A stretch of 64,000 nt of DNA from Bemisia tabaci. Taxonomy: Eukaryota > Arthropoda > Insecta > Hemiptera > Aleyrodidae. The notes beneath the pieces are model-generated. The model was not told the origin of the DNA. It did no database searches and was given only the letters and a program-made list of their open reading frames with translations. Positions 45,345 through 56,330 of this stretch are shown here, piece after piece (within the stretch, counting starts at the first letter, position 1; each line of letters opens with the position of its first letter). The stretch lies in NCBI RefSeq assembly GCF_918797505.1, contig NC_092801.1, forward strand, positions 12,958,001 to 13,022,000, in the 5' to 3' direction. Both the position numbers and the translations under genes were made by a program.

Positions 45345-45584
45345 CACTGGAGAAAAAACACATTGGATCTAGACCTAGAGTCCAGACTCTTAAAAACATC
45401 GACAAGAAAAAGTACTCCTGATTCAATCAGAATCTAGCTCAAATCAAGAACCAAGCCTCTTAATAATTTAAGCGGATTTCGTTTTGATTCAAGCAAAAAT
45501 CCGATTGAATCAAGAGTATTTTTTCTTGTCAATGTTTTCAAGAGTCTGGACTCTAGATCCAATGTGGTTTTTTTTTTCCCAGTG
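45345..45584 (-). repeat. CACTGG MITE, copy 8, TT duplication
   Basis: TT flanks at 45343-45344 and 45585-45586. The inner asymmetric segment is reversed compared with the other copies. Confidence 0.9.
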
Positions 45585-46042
45585 TTTTTGCAACGTTTAG
45601 ATCAAATATTTCACCGATCGGAGTCCATACATAGGCGCAGGAACGCCCCGAACCCAAAATGCCGGAATTGAATTAGAATTATGTTCTCCAACTTTATCGA
45701 GCATTCCATACGAGAAGTAAACAACTTTTGAAATTTCCGGAATGGGGTAGTTGCCAGGCTCAAGGATTCATTTTCGCGTGAAAATTTAATCACAGATTCG
45801 CCGGAGATCACCCCCAAGATCGAGCAGTGAAAATCAATCCGAACGAGCCGGTATTACGATTTTAAATATTAAAAGAAATTCCGGGTGTGAAGCTCTGCCG
45901 ATACCGCCGCACTACAGGAAAACGCCGTATGAGCCCTCAGGCGTTGCCAAATTTCCTTCGATAAAATCCGAAATTTTTGAAAAACTTGTGGATATTTTTC
46001 TCCGAATTTGTTACAGGATTTCATCCACAATTTAATCTACAG

Positions 46043-46354
46043 TAGAGTCCCTTTATACTGAGAGTCAAGACAACACCCCCTCATGGAGTCACAAACGGGA
46101 ATAAAGATTACACAAATTGAACGTGTTTTGTAATCTTTGATCGGCCCATTCTCAGATTCCTTTCTCCGTTCCTTCTCTCATTCCGTTTGTTCCTTGCCGA
46201 ACCCGTAATTCCCTGGTCCATTCCAGATTATAATCTTTGCAATCGGTGAAAATGTAATCTTTATTCCCGTTTGTGACACTGTGAAGGCCTAAAACACGGG
46301 AACCAATCAGAAATGGATTCACGTTGTCTTGACTCTCAGTATAAAGGGACTCTA
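46043..46354 (-). repeat. TAGAGTCCC hAT-like MITE, copy 6, TSD ATCTACAG
   Basis: 312 bp, exact octamers ATCTACAG at 46035-46042 and 46355-46362. Confidence 0.94.
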
Positions 46355-46369
46355 ATCTACAGTATCAGC

Positions 46370-48423
46370 AAAGAGGTTGTTCCATCTACCATTGAAACTG
46401 GGCCCCGAATGAAATCTCCTCATCTTTTCAGGTATCAAAGGGCATGGTCAGGGACACCCAAAAATGGTTGAATTTTTTCCAAATTCCCCCCTGGGGAGGG
46501 GGGGCGGGGGGTTATATGAAAAACGGTTTTTTGGCTATAACTTTTGAACGGTTTGAGATATCGATTTGAACTTTTTTTTAAATGAAAGGTCGTTTAAAGA
46601 GCTTTCTTTTGGTATATTATGTTTAATAGTTAGGTCAAGTTTTGACCAATTTATGGCCTGTCAAAAATTTTCCATGAGTCCAAAAATCAGATTTCTGTAG
46701 TTTAGAGCAGCGACGATCGCATGCAGATGAACAAAAAACTGTTCAACTTATAGCCCTCTCTCTGACGGTTAAAATGAGCCCAAGATCATCTTGGGGAAAC
46801 GATTTGTCTCCGAGTTATGCTTCTTCAAAGTTGGCGCGGCGGGGTCCGCTTCCGCGGGGCAGCGCTCCGGAGTACGATAGTTCACTCCCACCCCCCTCCC
46901 GTCATGCCACGCGACGCAAACCGAGGAAGACTACCTTTAATGATCATTTGAACAGATAAATGCACACAATATACGCTATTATGGTGTACAAGTATTATTA
47001 AAATTATATTAATATACTAAATAGAAGAGTGGAATCTCACCGAATTTATCATCACCGCAATCCATAGGATCATCGGCAGTGTGATCCGCATTTTCATCCT
47101 CATCTTCGTCGTCTGAAAAGCCAAAATCGACTTTTCTGAGAGGGAAGCACTCGTTCAAAAAGGCTGAAGGCGCTGGTTTTTTGTGATAGCGCCCGTAAAA
47201 CAAATACGAGCACAAGGATTGATGGTACGCGCACCGTTCTTACATGTGCAGTAACTTGCTTTAATGGCCTCGCTGGATTTTTGACTGGTGTCGATTAATA
47301 TAAATATATGATATTCTTTTTTTGATTTATGCCTCGATAGGATCCGCGATCGAAGAAAAAGAGGCGAATTTACGGAAATATCATATTTTTGAAAATCTGG
47401 CAAAAAGTTATCCTTCGTCACTTGAAAGCAATATTTTCCATCAGCAAAATGGTCTGCAATATGACTTGCTGCAAGTCCAATTTGATAACTTCCCGAGAGG
47501 GTGTCAAGATCTTCGCTCCTCCACTGTTCTAATTGTTCAAAATGATCTGTCGTCAGGTTTTCAAAAACTACTTTTTTTCGGAGCCATTTCTCGTCCTCAA
47601 CAATTTGTTGCACAATATTCGGCTCATTTAATTTTTGGAGCATTTGAATGGCAATTTTTGCGTCGTCACCATCACTTTGCAGGCGTTGAAAATATAAATT
47701 ATGTATCGCGGACACTATGCGATAGTCGTCAAACAAATTGCCGGATCCAGGTATATTGCTTCTCGTTTTATAGAGCGTTTTCAATATAATTTTAATAATA
47801 CTTGTACACCATAATAGCGTATATTGTGTGCATTTATCTGTTCAAATGATCATTAAAGGTAGTCTTCCTCGGTTTGCGTCGCGTGGCATGACGGGAGGGG
47901 GGTGGGAGTGAACTATCGTACTCCGGAGCGCTGCCCCGCGGAAGCGGACCCCGCCGCGCCAACTTTGAAGAAGCATAACTCGGAGACAAATCGTTTCCCC
48001 AAGATGATCTTGGGCTCATTTTAACCGTCAGAGAGAGGGCTATAAGTTGAACAGTTTTTTGTTCATCTGCATGCGATCGTCGCTGCTCTAAACTACAGAA
48101 ATCTGATTTTTGGACTCATGGAAAATTTTTGACAGGCCATAAATTGGTCAAAACTTGACCTAACTATTAAACATAATATACCAAAAGAAAGCTCTTTAAA
48201 CGACCTTTCATTTAAAAAAAAGTTCAAATCGATATCTCAAACCGTTCAAAAGTTATAGCCAAAAAACCGTTTTTCATATAACCCCCCGCCCCCCCTCCCC
48301 AGGGGGGAATTTGGAAAAAATTCAACCATTTTTGGGTGTCCCTGACCATGCCCTTTGATACCTGAAAAGATGAGGAGATTTCATTCGGGGCCCAGTTTCA
48401 ATGGTAGATGGAACAACCTCTTT
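46370..48423. mobile_element. 2.05-kb foldback element with 641-bp inverted arms
   Basis: Arms 46370-47010 and 47783-48423 are the same length and appear identical on reading, including a mirrored 61-codon frame at 46774-46959 and 47834-48019. Comparison with other copies of the host MITE suggests the true ends are GAGGTTGTTCC, with the outer AAA/TTT belonging to the host. No target duplication is evident. The 772-bp centre carries a transposase-like fragment on the minus strand. Identical arms imply a recent insertion or ongoing gene conversion. Confidence 0.9.
47009..47784 (-). pseudogene. Frameshifted C-terminal fragment of a SWIM-zinc-finger DDE-type transposase
   Basis: The minus frame 47784-47155 (209 codons, opening with a non-ATG codon right at the arm border) is followed in another frame by 47215-47009. 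The first frame contains FDDYRIVSAIHNLYF, resembling the end of the DDE domain in DDE_4-type transposases. It then has SYCTCKNGARTINPCARIC, which resembles a SWIM finger (CxC...CxH) with Arg where His is expected. The second frame continues with YLFYGRYHKKP and an acidic DDEDEDE tail. This fits a small deletion at about 47205-47215 that removed the His and shifted the frame. The N-terminus and catalytic residues are absent. The family assignment rests on motif memory only. It could instead be a captured cellular SWIM protein. Confidence 0.45.
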
Positions 48424-48526
48424 CAAGGGTAAATACTCACGACTCTCTTGAAAAATTAACATTTTACCGGAGGAAATTTGGCAACTCTCGAATACTCATA
48501 CGGCGTTCTTCCTTAGCGCGCGGCGG

Positions 48527-49826
48527 AATAGACATCTCGGACTTGGGGAACAGTGAATCCTCTCAGAAATGTTCTGAAAGTGCCTCGTCGATTTAATAAT
48601 TCAAAGCGATGACTTCGTCGCCCTTCTGACAAATGGTCGGCTATCATTGGGATGAGCCCTGAAATGCATTGAATTATATGGAATACAGGGCTCATCGCGG
48701 AAAATAGTTACGCGCTTACGTCGAGGGCGCGATGACTTGGCGTTTCGCGTGCGTCTTACAATCAGCCCCCGCATTGCGTTACGTTTCTACTCAAATGAGT
48801 CGAATGGATGTAGGGATGAAGGGAGAGGACCATCGGATAAGCCCTATCGTTATGCATCACTGCAGAGCCGGATCCTTCCGCGACGCGATTTGGAAGTCAC
48901 TTCGAGGGTGGTCTCCAAAATGTCGAGGCACGAAGAAAACTCATTGTTCCACATGGAGGACAATCAATACTATTATCCAATGAATGGATCGCATTTGGCA
49001 AAAAGTAACCAGCGTGATTGCAGTGCTTTCAAAATCGTGCAACTTCTCCTCTTCTTTTAAAATTACAAAATATGTGCACAGTATTAAAGTTTACACAGTT
49101 ATTTTCCTTCAAAATTTACCATTTTTTGGTGGGAGGTCAAAACTATTTGTAATTCTGAGAGATTTTTAAGATAATTATGATGAGGAGGCAACCTTTGTAC
49201 AACACCGTAACCGTGTAGGTTCCTTTTTGCTAAATGCGATCTAAATGAGCTGAAATGGATGTGTCACAAACTTTTGCTCAAAGCGAAAGGGAGTGTTGTT
49301 TCTTGCTATTAAAGTGACTCAAAAATATGGTGTTTAGAATACTTGAATATATGCTCATTCCCTGATTTTTTCCTGATTTTCCCCTGATTTTTTCCTGATT
49401 TTTCCCTGATTTTCCGGAGCCCATTCTCTAATGACAAACCGAAGTTTTCTCCCACTTCCCCGGGATTTTATTGGGGAAAATCATATGAATCTCCGGAGTT
49501 CCAAAGATCTATCGTCTCAGTTAAGGAATCATCGGAAAAACCTGGAAATAGGAAAAGTCAAGAATTTTAGACATTCAATGCGACGGATGTATTGAGAGAA
49601 GAATGTATACCTACATTGCGCCGGTTAAAAATTAAATAGTGATGAATGAAGAAAGACTGGACGACCAGAATCAAGAAAAATTTAAAACCTAGGGTATTTC
49701 AAGATAAAAAAATTTGATTAAGATTTGAAATTCAATCAATAACTCACATGATGAAGTCTTATTACTATGATGTATTTTTTGCCATTGGAAAAAACACTCA
49801 CCTGCGAACAAAACAAAAACAAAAAA
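48527..49826. other. Unassigned DNA with a short CCTGATTTTTC repeat
   Basis: 49362-49425 has five imperfect tandem copies of CCTGATTTTTC. Overlapping plus frames at 48732-49060 show no recognisable domain. Confidence 0.4.
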
Positions 49827-49997
49827 TTGGCCTCTGGCCAATTTATGCGCGGCGCTTCGCGCCGCGTACCGGCGCTACGCGCCGCGTACCGGCGCTACGC
49901 GCCGGCATTTGGGGGGCTTCGCCCCCCCCATCCGCTTAGCGGATTGGTGCGGGGACCGCACGGGACTTTCTCGCTCGAGCCGGCGCTTCGCGCCGGC
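49827..49997. repeat. Row of eight GC-rich hairpins, all with 3-nt loops
   Basis: Perfect stems with three-base loops occur at 49827-49841 (stem 6, loop TCT), 49848-49866 (8, TTC), 49870-49884 (6, TAC), 49889-49905 (7, TAC), 49911-49927 (7, TTC), 49930-49944 (6, TTA), 49947-49961 (6, GGA) and 49979-49997 (8, TTC). Stem sequences differ, so this is not simply one repeat copied. The GC content contrasts sharply with the AT-rich flanks. No other part of the window resembles it. Confidence 0.9.
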
Positions 49998-51013
49998 ATA
50001 GACACTTTTACTGGAATATTTAGAAAAATACTGCCAATTTTACAAAATCATAAAGTTTGATTGGAATTTTGATCACAGGATAATAGTTATGAAATTTTTA
50101 TTCAAACCACTGAACTTTATTGTAAATGTCTTCGCGATATGTGATGAATTCATATATTCGGCCTCGACTTGTTGATTTTATGAGGCATCTTCAATTAAAT
50201 ATGTAATTGATTAACAAAGTCTCCTGTCAAAGATGGCGATCCGTAAAAATCTTAGCTTTTCTACGATTCATTAGGATCCATTAGATTCATTGACATCATA
50301 CTTCAGATACGATTTTATATTATAATCTCTCCTTAAGCACGGTCAAAAGCCATCAAATATCTACTTGAATGGGTAGAATGACTATTCGATGTTCAAATAG
50401 TCTTAAATCTAAACGGTTTTCGCTTAGCATCTCCCAAATTTTAAATTTGGCGGGCGAATCTACCTGCTGGAAGGTTCACCACACGCCCGCCAGGAGCGCC
50501 ATCTCCTTACCGCGTATCCCTGTAATTCAAAGCGAAAACAATAGAGAGCGCTGAGAGCGCCATCTCCTTCACCAACCAAAGACCAAACCTCGGGTTCTAA
50601 CAATTTATAACCTCCTTCATTAAGTAACAAGCATTAAATCAGTCATATTTGTGCCGTATTATTATATTATATTTGTGCTTAGTACCTCGTAAAAAGGAAC
50701 CGCGAAAGATGGAATCTGCCGGGATTCTAAATTCATTAACAACAAACATATTAGTATTTAATAAAGATGTAAGTGTCAGTTCTTGCGTCAGCTTGATGAC
50801 TAATAGTAACTATATATTGTAAGTACTTACCTACCTAATTAGTTGTCTAATTTTGCTTGGTGTATACCTACGGAGTAATTTTGGAAATAGTATATGATGC
50901 ATTATATAATGCATTTGAATTCCTAGGTTTCACCTGACTCAAAGCGTTTGCTGCTATTATCTAGAAGCGTTCCGACTCATTTATCAGAGAATTGAGCGTT
51001 TCCTATCGGCCCC
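49998..51013. other. AT-rich DNA with a duplicated GAGCGCCATCTCCTT motif
   Basis: The motif occurs at about 50495 and 50555. GCGGGCGA and ACGCCCGC face each other at about 50450 and 50482. No gene. Confidence 0.35.
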
Positions 51014-51490
51014 TCTGCAATTATGAGATTAGTCCAAGAATCCTTTAGGAACTTAAATTAATGACTCAGATGGTGCTTTTGAGCCAACTTTCAAAGAATT
51101 AAAGGCATTTTTTCAAAATCTACAGTCCATGAGCTCTCCGTGTGACCGAAGTGCTCTCCTCGCTATATGACGCGTAACCCTTCAATTTTTAGTTTAGTCC
51201 AAAGACCTCATAGGAACTTACATTATTGAACCAGGTGGTGCTCTTATGCCAACTTTCGAAGAAATGAAAGGCATTTTTTTTCAAATTTACAGTCTTTGAA
51301 AATGAGTTGTTTGTGTGATGTCGCGGAGCAAAGTGCCCTACTTTTGGGCCTCGTAATCCCTTGAATTTTGAGATTAGTCCAAAGATCTTTTAGGAACTTA
51401 AATTAATGACCCAGGTGATGTGCTTGATGCCCACTTTTAAAGAATTAAAGGCATTTTTCAAAATTTACGGTCCCTCAAAATGAGCTTTCC
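51014..51490 (+). repeat. Three tandem units of about 163-179 bp
   Basis: Units start near 51020, 51183 and 51362 with AATTTTGAGATTAGTCCAAA-like sequence and contain AGGAACTTAAATTAATGA and AAAGGCATTTTT. Confidence 0.85.
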
Positions 51491-51830
51491 GTGTGATTTT
51501 GCTGAAAATGGACCTTTAACCCAATTTGACCCTAGCCCCCCCAAATTTTAGCGTACCCCAAAATCGTTGGACGTGCATAAGGAGACCATAAATATGGTGT
51601 TCTGTGAGAATTTTGAATGAAATCGAACAGATAGATTCTGAGATATCGCTGTAGACAGATTTGGGGGACGCCGGACGGACGGACACACATTTTTTCAAGT
51701 ATGGTTATTTTGACTCCTGGGACCTTAAAACGTCTAGAAATGATGAAATTTCAACTTTTTTTTTTTTTTTTTCTTGGAGGATGACAATACTTCCTCTCTA
51801 CCCTAGGGGAGCGAGAAAGTAAAATGTTAT
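51491..51830 (+). repeat. Likely 3' end of an interspersed element
   Basis: Contains GGACGGACGGACACACATTT, a T run at 51756-51772, GATGACAATACTTCC and a GAGCGAGAAAGTAAAA terminus with CTACCCTAGGGGAG before it. This order looks like the conserved tail of a retroelement, following a tandem-repeat region. The class is not established. Confidence 0.4.
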
Positions 51831-52402
51831 GGTTAAAAACAACAAATTTGTCCCTAAACTTGAATAGTACACGCATGAAGTAAGGGACCCAGCACCTAAT
51901 TTTCATAGGACAGTAAACAGGATAACTTCTCGTCCTAGGAAGCCTAGTTCTTAATTCATGAGCTCGGGCACACCGTCAAATAACTACTACCACGCAACAG
52001 TGTTTATTGGCATCCTCAGGAAATGAAGACGCGAGAATACGCATCAGGAGCTTTAATAATTATTATACTCATTCTTTAAAACTGATCTAAAAATACTACC
52101 AATTCCTACTAGATCTATTTCGACGGAGCACAAAGTGCATTTCTCTTGCTATTTATTTGTACATCCTGTTTCGTATAATTTTGAATTTTTATCACATCTA
52201 CATATTTCATAGGTACGTTTAGTTCCTGAGAATGAGACAAACCGGCGCGCCTTCAATTTTGCGCATGCAACACGGACATCCATCGAGCACAAATAGTCGC
52301 ATCCTGGCGCCGTGATGTAAGATAGGACAGTGCAGTGCACTTACGACAGCATGATTGTATGCAATGGACCAGTGGACATTGTACGCGAATATAGGCATTC
52401 TA

Positions 52403-53421
52403 CATAGGGTGTCCCAAAAGTACTGCCCCTTTTTCCGCAGAGGGCGAAAGAATGCAGATATCAAAATGCGGTTTGTGTGAGGTTATAGTCCTAGTAATTA
52501 CCTATGAAACAAGACCAAGTTGAGCTCTGTAGCTTAAAATTTGACCGAGATACAGCATTTTGAAAGTGACGTGTCAAGGTGCCGCCTACGAGATTTTCAA
52601 CATTTTTTTACGGACGAACCCTAGGACGAACAGACACGACGCATCTGCAGGTGGTCCTTTAAGATCCGGTGCAATGAACTTTTTGAGATGTCAAGCAACA
52701 CCTGAAACTTACGCAAGGATAAATGACGGTCTTCTCGAACAACAGCAGCAACGGTACCGATTAATTCGTCTGTGGTGGAGGTAGACGGTCGGCCCGGTTT
52801 CGCGGGACTTTCCGCCGATTCGCGGCCGCCAGAAAAAGATTTAAACCAACGACCAATGCTACTTCTGTCCAAACAGTCGTCTTTATACACGCCTTTCATT
52901 TCATTAAAAGTGTTTTTTACTGACATTCCTCGACGAAAACAATGACGAATAACGTGGTGTTGTTCTTTTCTTAATTCGGTACTCATCGCGAAAGAAACTT
53001 CCAAAACGACAGAGGGATGAACTCAGATTGACGTGCCGGGAAAGCTTGACCAACTTGGATGGCACTAGCGGACACTTTCAATCCTGTCGTTGGTCTGCAT
53101 AGGGGCGCTTACACGTTGCCAAATGCCGCCTAAAACACAGTGTTGCCATATGTTTCTGGCCGCTTCTTCTTCTTTTTAAAACCGTTTCATTCTTAAACTT
53201 GGTTTTTTCTTTCGTAAAAAATGTTGAAAATCTCGTAGGCGGCACCTTGACACGTCACTTTCAAAATGCTGTATCTCGGTCAAATTTTAAGCTACAGAGC
53301 TCAACTTGGTCTTGTTTTATAGGTAATTACTAGGACTATAACCTCACACAAACCGCATTTTGATATCTGCATTCTTTCGCCCTCTGCGGAAAAAGGGGCA
53401 GTACTTTTGGGACACCCTATG
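52403..53421 (-). mobile_element. Deleted mariner element with about 210-bp inverted ends
   Basis: The ends CATAGGGTGTCCCAAAAGTA and its complement lie between TA dinucleotides (52401-52402 and 53422-53423), as expected for Tc1/mariner. The inverted repeats extend about 210 bp (52403-52613 and 53212-53421), much longer than usual for mariners. At 1019 bp it is shorter than a typical full-length mariner of about 1.3 kb, because the catalytic half of the transposase is missing. Confidence 0.93.
52621..52986 (-). pseudogene. Truncated mariner transposase, DNA-binding half only
   Basis: The ATG at 52986 opens a 121-residue frame; an in-frame alternative upstream is not ATG. Residues about 5-60 (EQHHVIRHCFRRGMSVKN...IGRWFKSFSGG) fit the first helix-turn-helix of mariner transposases. 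A GRPSTSTTDE linker follows, then a second helix-turn-helix (VREDRHLSLRKFQVLLDISKSSLHRIL). Full proteins are about 340-350 residues with a DDD catalytic triad. This one stops after MRRVCSS, exactly where the inverted repeat resumes. TTCGTCC occurs on both sides of the junction (about 52614-52634), suggesting a deletion between short repeats. It could still bind element ends but cannot cut or join DNA. Confidence 0.88.
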
Positions 53422-53647
53422 TAATACATGTTTCTTGACCAGAATTTCATGCTAAACACGACTCGCGCAACGAAAATTACTGAAATCAAATCTTAACTAG
53501 GATCTTAACGTTTTCATTTTACATTGGCTACGGAGAATTTGAGTAACCCGGTCACGAGAAAACCTGTACGCTACTCTAAGTGAGTTAAATCGCGCAATAC
53601 ATCGGTTTTGGCAGGCTTCTCGGTAGAGCATCGTTCCTTCCCAGGGT

Positions 53648-53910
53648 GACACAATTTCATGAATAATACAATCTTGAAATTTCACGTGAAATATTTAATG
53701 GAATTTCAGAAATTTATGTAAGATATTGAAAAATACAGATTCCTTTTCATGTTTCGCGAAGTGTAAAAATTGTGAATTTTTTGTAATTTTGTGTGTTTGA
53801 ATGCGGGTTGCATACCCTCGCCCCTGAAAAATATAAAATATTTTAAAGCCCCGTGAAAAGTCATGAAATATTCCACTGAAATTTCCAATCTTTCATTTTC
53901 TTCTCACATT
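53648..53910. repeat. Diverged GAAATATTT-rich MITE
   Basis: Resembles 34055-34342 in motifs (GAAATATTTAATGGAATTTC, GGGTTGCATACC) and is bounded by GTTCCTTCCC on both sides (about 53632 and 53910). Confidence 0.55.
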
Positions 53911-54078
53911 GTTCCTTCCCCACCTTACGCTGTTCAGAGTATGAACAACTTGCTATAGCTGAGCCAAAGCGTCAAGATTGAGGCTGTCATATTTTCAAAT
54001 CGCAGGGACTGTCACGGAAACGTTCAATGTACGATTTAACTCAGGTAGATAATTGTTTTTTTTTCAACGAGAGGATAC

Positions 54079-54635
54079 AGGAGAGATACGTGGTTTTGCA
54101 CTTTGGCCATCGAAGTATTCATTTTATTTATTTTCGTCTAGATGGCGACCACGATAGAAGCCCCGGCGTTCCGCAATATCACTCGAGGAAGCTGAAAGCC
54201 AGGACTCTAGGAGGCCCCAAATGTCAAACTCGGCTTTCGCGGGCTGGGCGGCGCTGGGGGTGGGGACGGGGGAAGGAGGGACCAGCATATCGAAGTCTTT
54301 AATAATTTAAAAAAGATAAAAGTTAGTCGTGAAACACAACTCCGGCGAGTCGCGCACCCCTCGCAACAAAAGTCAGCCCTGTCCCCGTCCAACGTTGCCA
54401 GACTGAGCGCGTCTCACCGAGAATAATGGATCGGAGTTCACGACAGCTTTTCAGAACCAAAAACACAGCACATTTAAGAATATATTTTAAAGAGTTCTAA
54501 TAGGTAGAATTAATTACTGTCAGGTATTTTTGAAGCAGGACTTACGAAAAAAAATTTCAAGTACTCTCTTGGACGAACCAAAAAGTTTTCAATGCCGTCG
54601 CCCTGCATCAACCCTTTGCACACGTTACTATACCA
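54079..54635. other. Unassigned DNA
   Basis: 54085-54125 matches an end of the CATATCGACGG family. No gene. Confidence 0.35.
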
Positions 54636-54782
54636 CCGACTGGAGCATTTTGCAACTAGGAAGTACAATTTCTGGCTCAATTTAGAAACAACGTATGTAC
54701 CATTAGTTTCCCTATGCAAATAAGTGTTTTTGCGGATGAACTAGAGATTGTAGTTCCGAATAGTAAAATGTGGTTCAATTAA
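54636..54782. repeat. ATTGGACT-family MITE, diverged
   Basis: Facing GCATTTTGCAACTAGGAAGT and CGAATAGTAAAATGTGGTTC with ACAACGTATGTACC in the left arm. Confidence 0.6.
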
Positions 54783-55050
54783 TTTTTAAAAACTAAGTCA
54801 AAATTCAAGGGGACTGCCGATGTTTTTACGATTTCTAATATCACAAGGCTACATTACTCGAGTCGTGATTGTTTCGAGATTTTGCGCACTAAGACACCTC
54901 TTGAATCTGCATGACCTTGAAGAAAAAGTATGGAAATTTCAGCCCTTCCTGCCATCCCTTTCTCTTACATCCTTATTCTTAGCTGATCTACAAGAATCAA
55001 GCATCAAAACACGATTCTGTGGCCAACGCAACCGGCCCGTCCTCCATTAA

Positions 55051-55334
55051 CAGGGTGTCTACTAAAACACGCTGGCTAAAAATTAGTATTTTATCAGTAC
55101 TTCTTCAGTACATTCTCAAGAAATTCAGTACCTCCTCGACAGAAAATTTCAGTACTTTTTCAATACACCCAATTGACAAAATTCGAAAAACTTCAAAAAT
55201 TTGAATTTCTCGCTTAAATTGCGACAAAAATGACAAAAAATTCTGGACCTTCTTGCAGAATTTCCGCACTTTTTCTGTACCTCCGGACTGCTCTTAAAAA
55301 ATCAGTACTATTTCCGGACTTGTAGACACCCCTG
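55051..55334. repeat. CAGGGTGTCTAC MITE, copy 2, TSD ATTAA
   Basis: Ends CAGGGTGTCTACTAAAAC and TGTAGACACCCCTG. ATTAA at 55046-55050 and 55335-55339. Confidence 0.88.
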
Positions 55335-55376
55335 ATTAATGTAAAATTTACGTCCTTTCAAGTCAATGTGGACCAT

Positions 55377-55755
55377 CAGGGTGTCTACCAATACAGGCTG
55401 GCCAAAAATCAGTACTTTTACGGTACTTTTTCAGTTCATTCCCAAGAAATTCAGGACCTCCTCCACAGAAAAATTCAGTACTTTCCCAGTGCCTCCATTT
55501 CACGAAATTCGAAAAATTTTAAAAAGTTGAATGTCTTGCTCAATTTTTTTTTTTTTTTTTTTTTACTACTTCAAGTAGCCCACAAGGGCTAATCCTGCGC
55601 TTCAGTCCCAAATTGAGACAAAAGTGACAAAAAAATTAAAAAATTCCGGACCTTCTTGCGGAATTTCCGCACTTTTTTCGGTACTTCCGGACCGCCTTTA
55701 AAAAACCAGTACTATTTCCGGATTTTTTCGTGATTCCGGACTTGTAGACACCCTG
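55377..55755. repeat. CAGGGTGTCTAC MITE, copy 3, TSD ACCAT
   Basis: ACCAT at 55372-55376 and 55756-55760. It contains a T run and unrelated bases at about 55540-55620 that look like an extra insertion. Confidence 0.88.
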
Positions 55756-56330
55756 ACCATTTCTCAAAATTCAAGGCCTTGACGATTTAAGGAAGAGGGG
55801 GTCCAAGTTGGCTTTTCAAAGCGTCGAGCCCTAAGTACTTCACCGGGGCGGTTTGGCGACAGGGCCGCAGGGCCTGGTCCCCCAATTAAATTTATGTATA
55901 GGCATGAACTTGTCGGCGCTGGGGCCTCCGTCTCGGCAGTTGGGAGTCGGGTACGTTAGCGGAGTCAACTGAATTATAAATATGTAACTCCGACTCCCGT
56001 CCGCGGTTCCGGCTTCGGAGGTTCCGTTTAATTCTCGATAAGGGCGCGCTCCCGCCACCCCTGCCACCCCGGCCACCTCGCTACCCGCTGCCCGCGGCAC
56101 CACCGTGCGAATTCAATGAATCACTGCTCGCTTCCCGCTTCACGGGGTGGTCCACCCGCTCCGCGACTCCCCGGAGGAGGAGTGAGTGAGGAGAAAGTGC
56201 CGATTGGGAGTGCGTGATATAGTGGTGCGAGTTCTCGAGGGTGGAAGTTGAAGTTGAGGAGATTGGGCGGGGAGACGGCGCGGCGACCGACGGGGGTTTG
56301 AGGGATTAAATTATGGAATTCGATGAGTGG
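55756..56330. other. CpG-rich single-copy block
   Basis: GC- and CpG-rich, without a repeat partner, leading directly into a purine tract. An 87-codon minus frame at 55840-56103 is compositional. Such a block could be promoter-proximal host DNA, but no start site can be shown. Confidence 0.35.

Larger units (their letters stand above)
45904..48526. repeat. CTGCCGTGCTAAGG MITE hosting two insertions
   Basis: Left part 45904-46042, a short middle 46355-46369 and right part 48424-48526. The insertions are a TAGAGTCCC element and the 2.05-kb foldback. Flanking tetramers GATA and AATA match at three of four bases. Confidence 0.8.
52366..54078 (+). repeat. GGACCACTAG MITE, copy 4, broken by a mariner and another MITE
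   Basis: 52366-52400 and 53424-53647 match the first half of 5812-6360, and 53911 to about 54060 match further inner sequence. The right end is lost. The mariner at 52403-53421 interrupts the GCATTCTGATACATG segment. A diverged MITE at about 53648-53910 lies between two TTCCTTCCC sequences. Confidence 0.78.

Noticed and set aside
46774..46959. Identical 61-residue frame also at 47834-48019
   Set aside because: It lies in the inverted arms of one element, so the duplication says nothing about coding. No recognisable domain.
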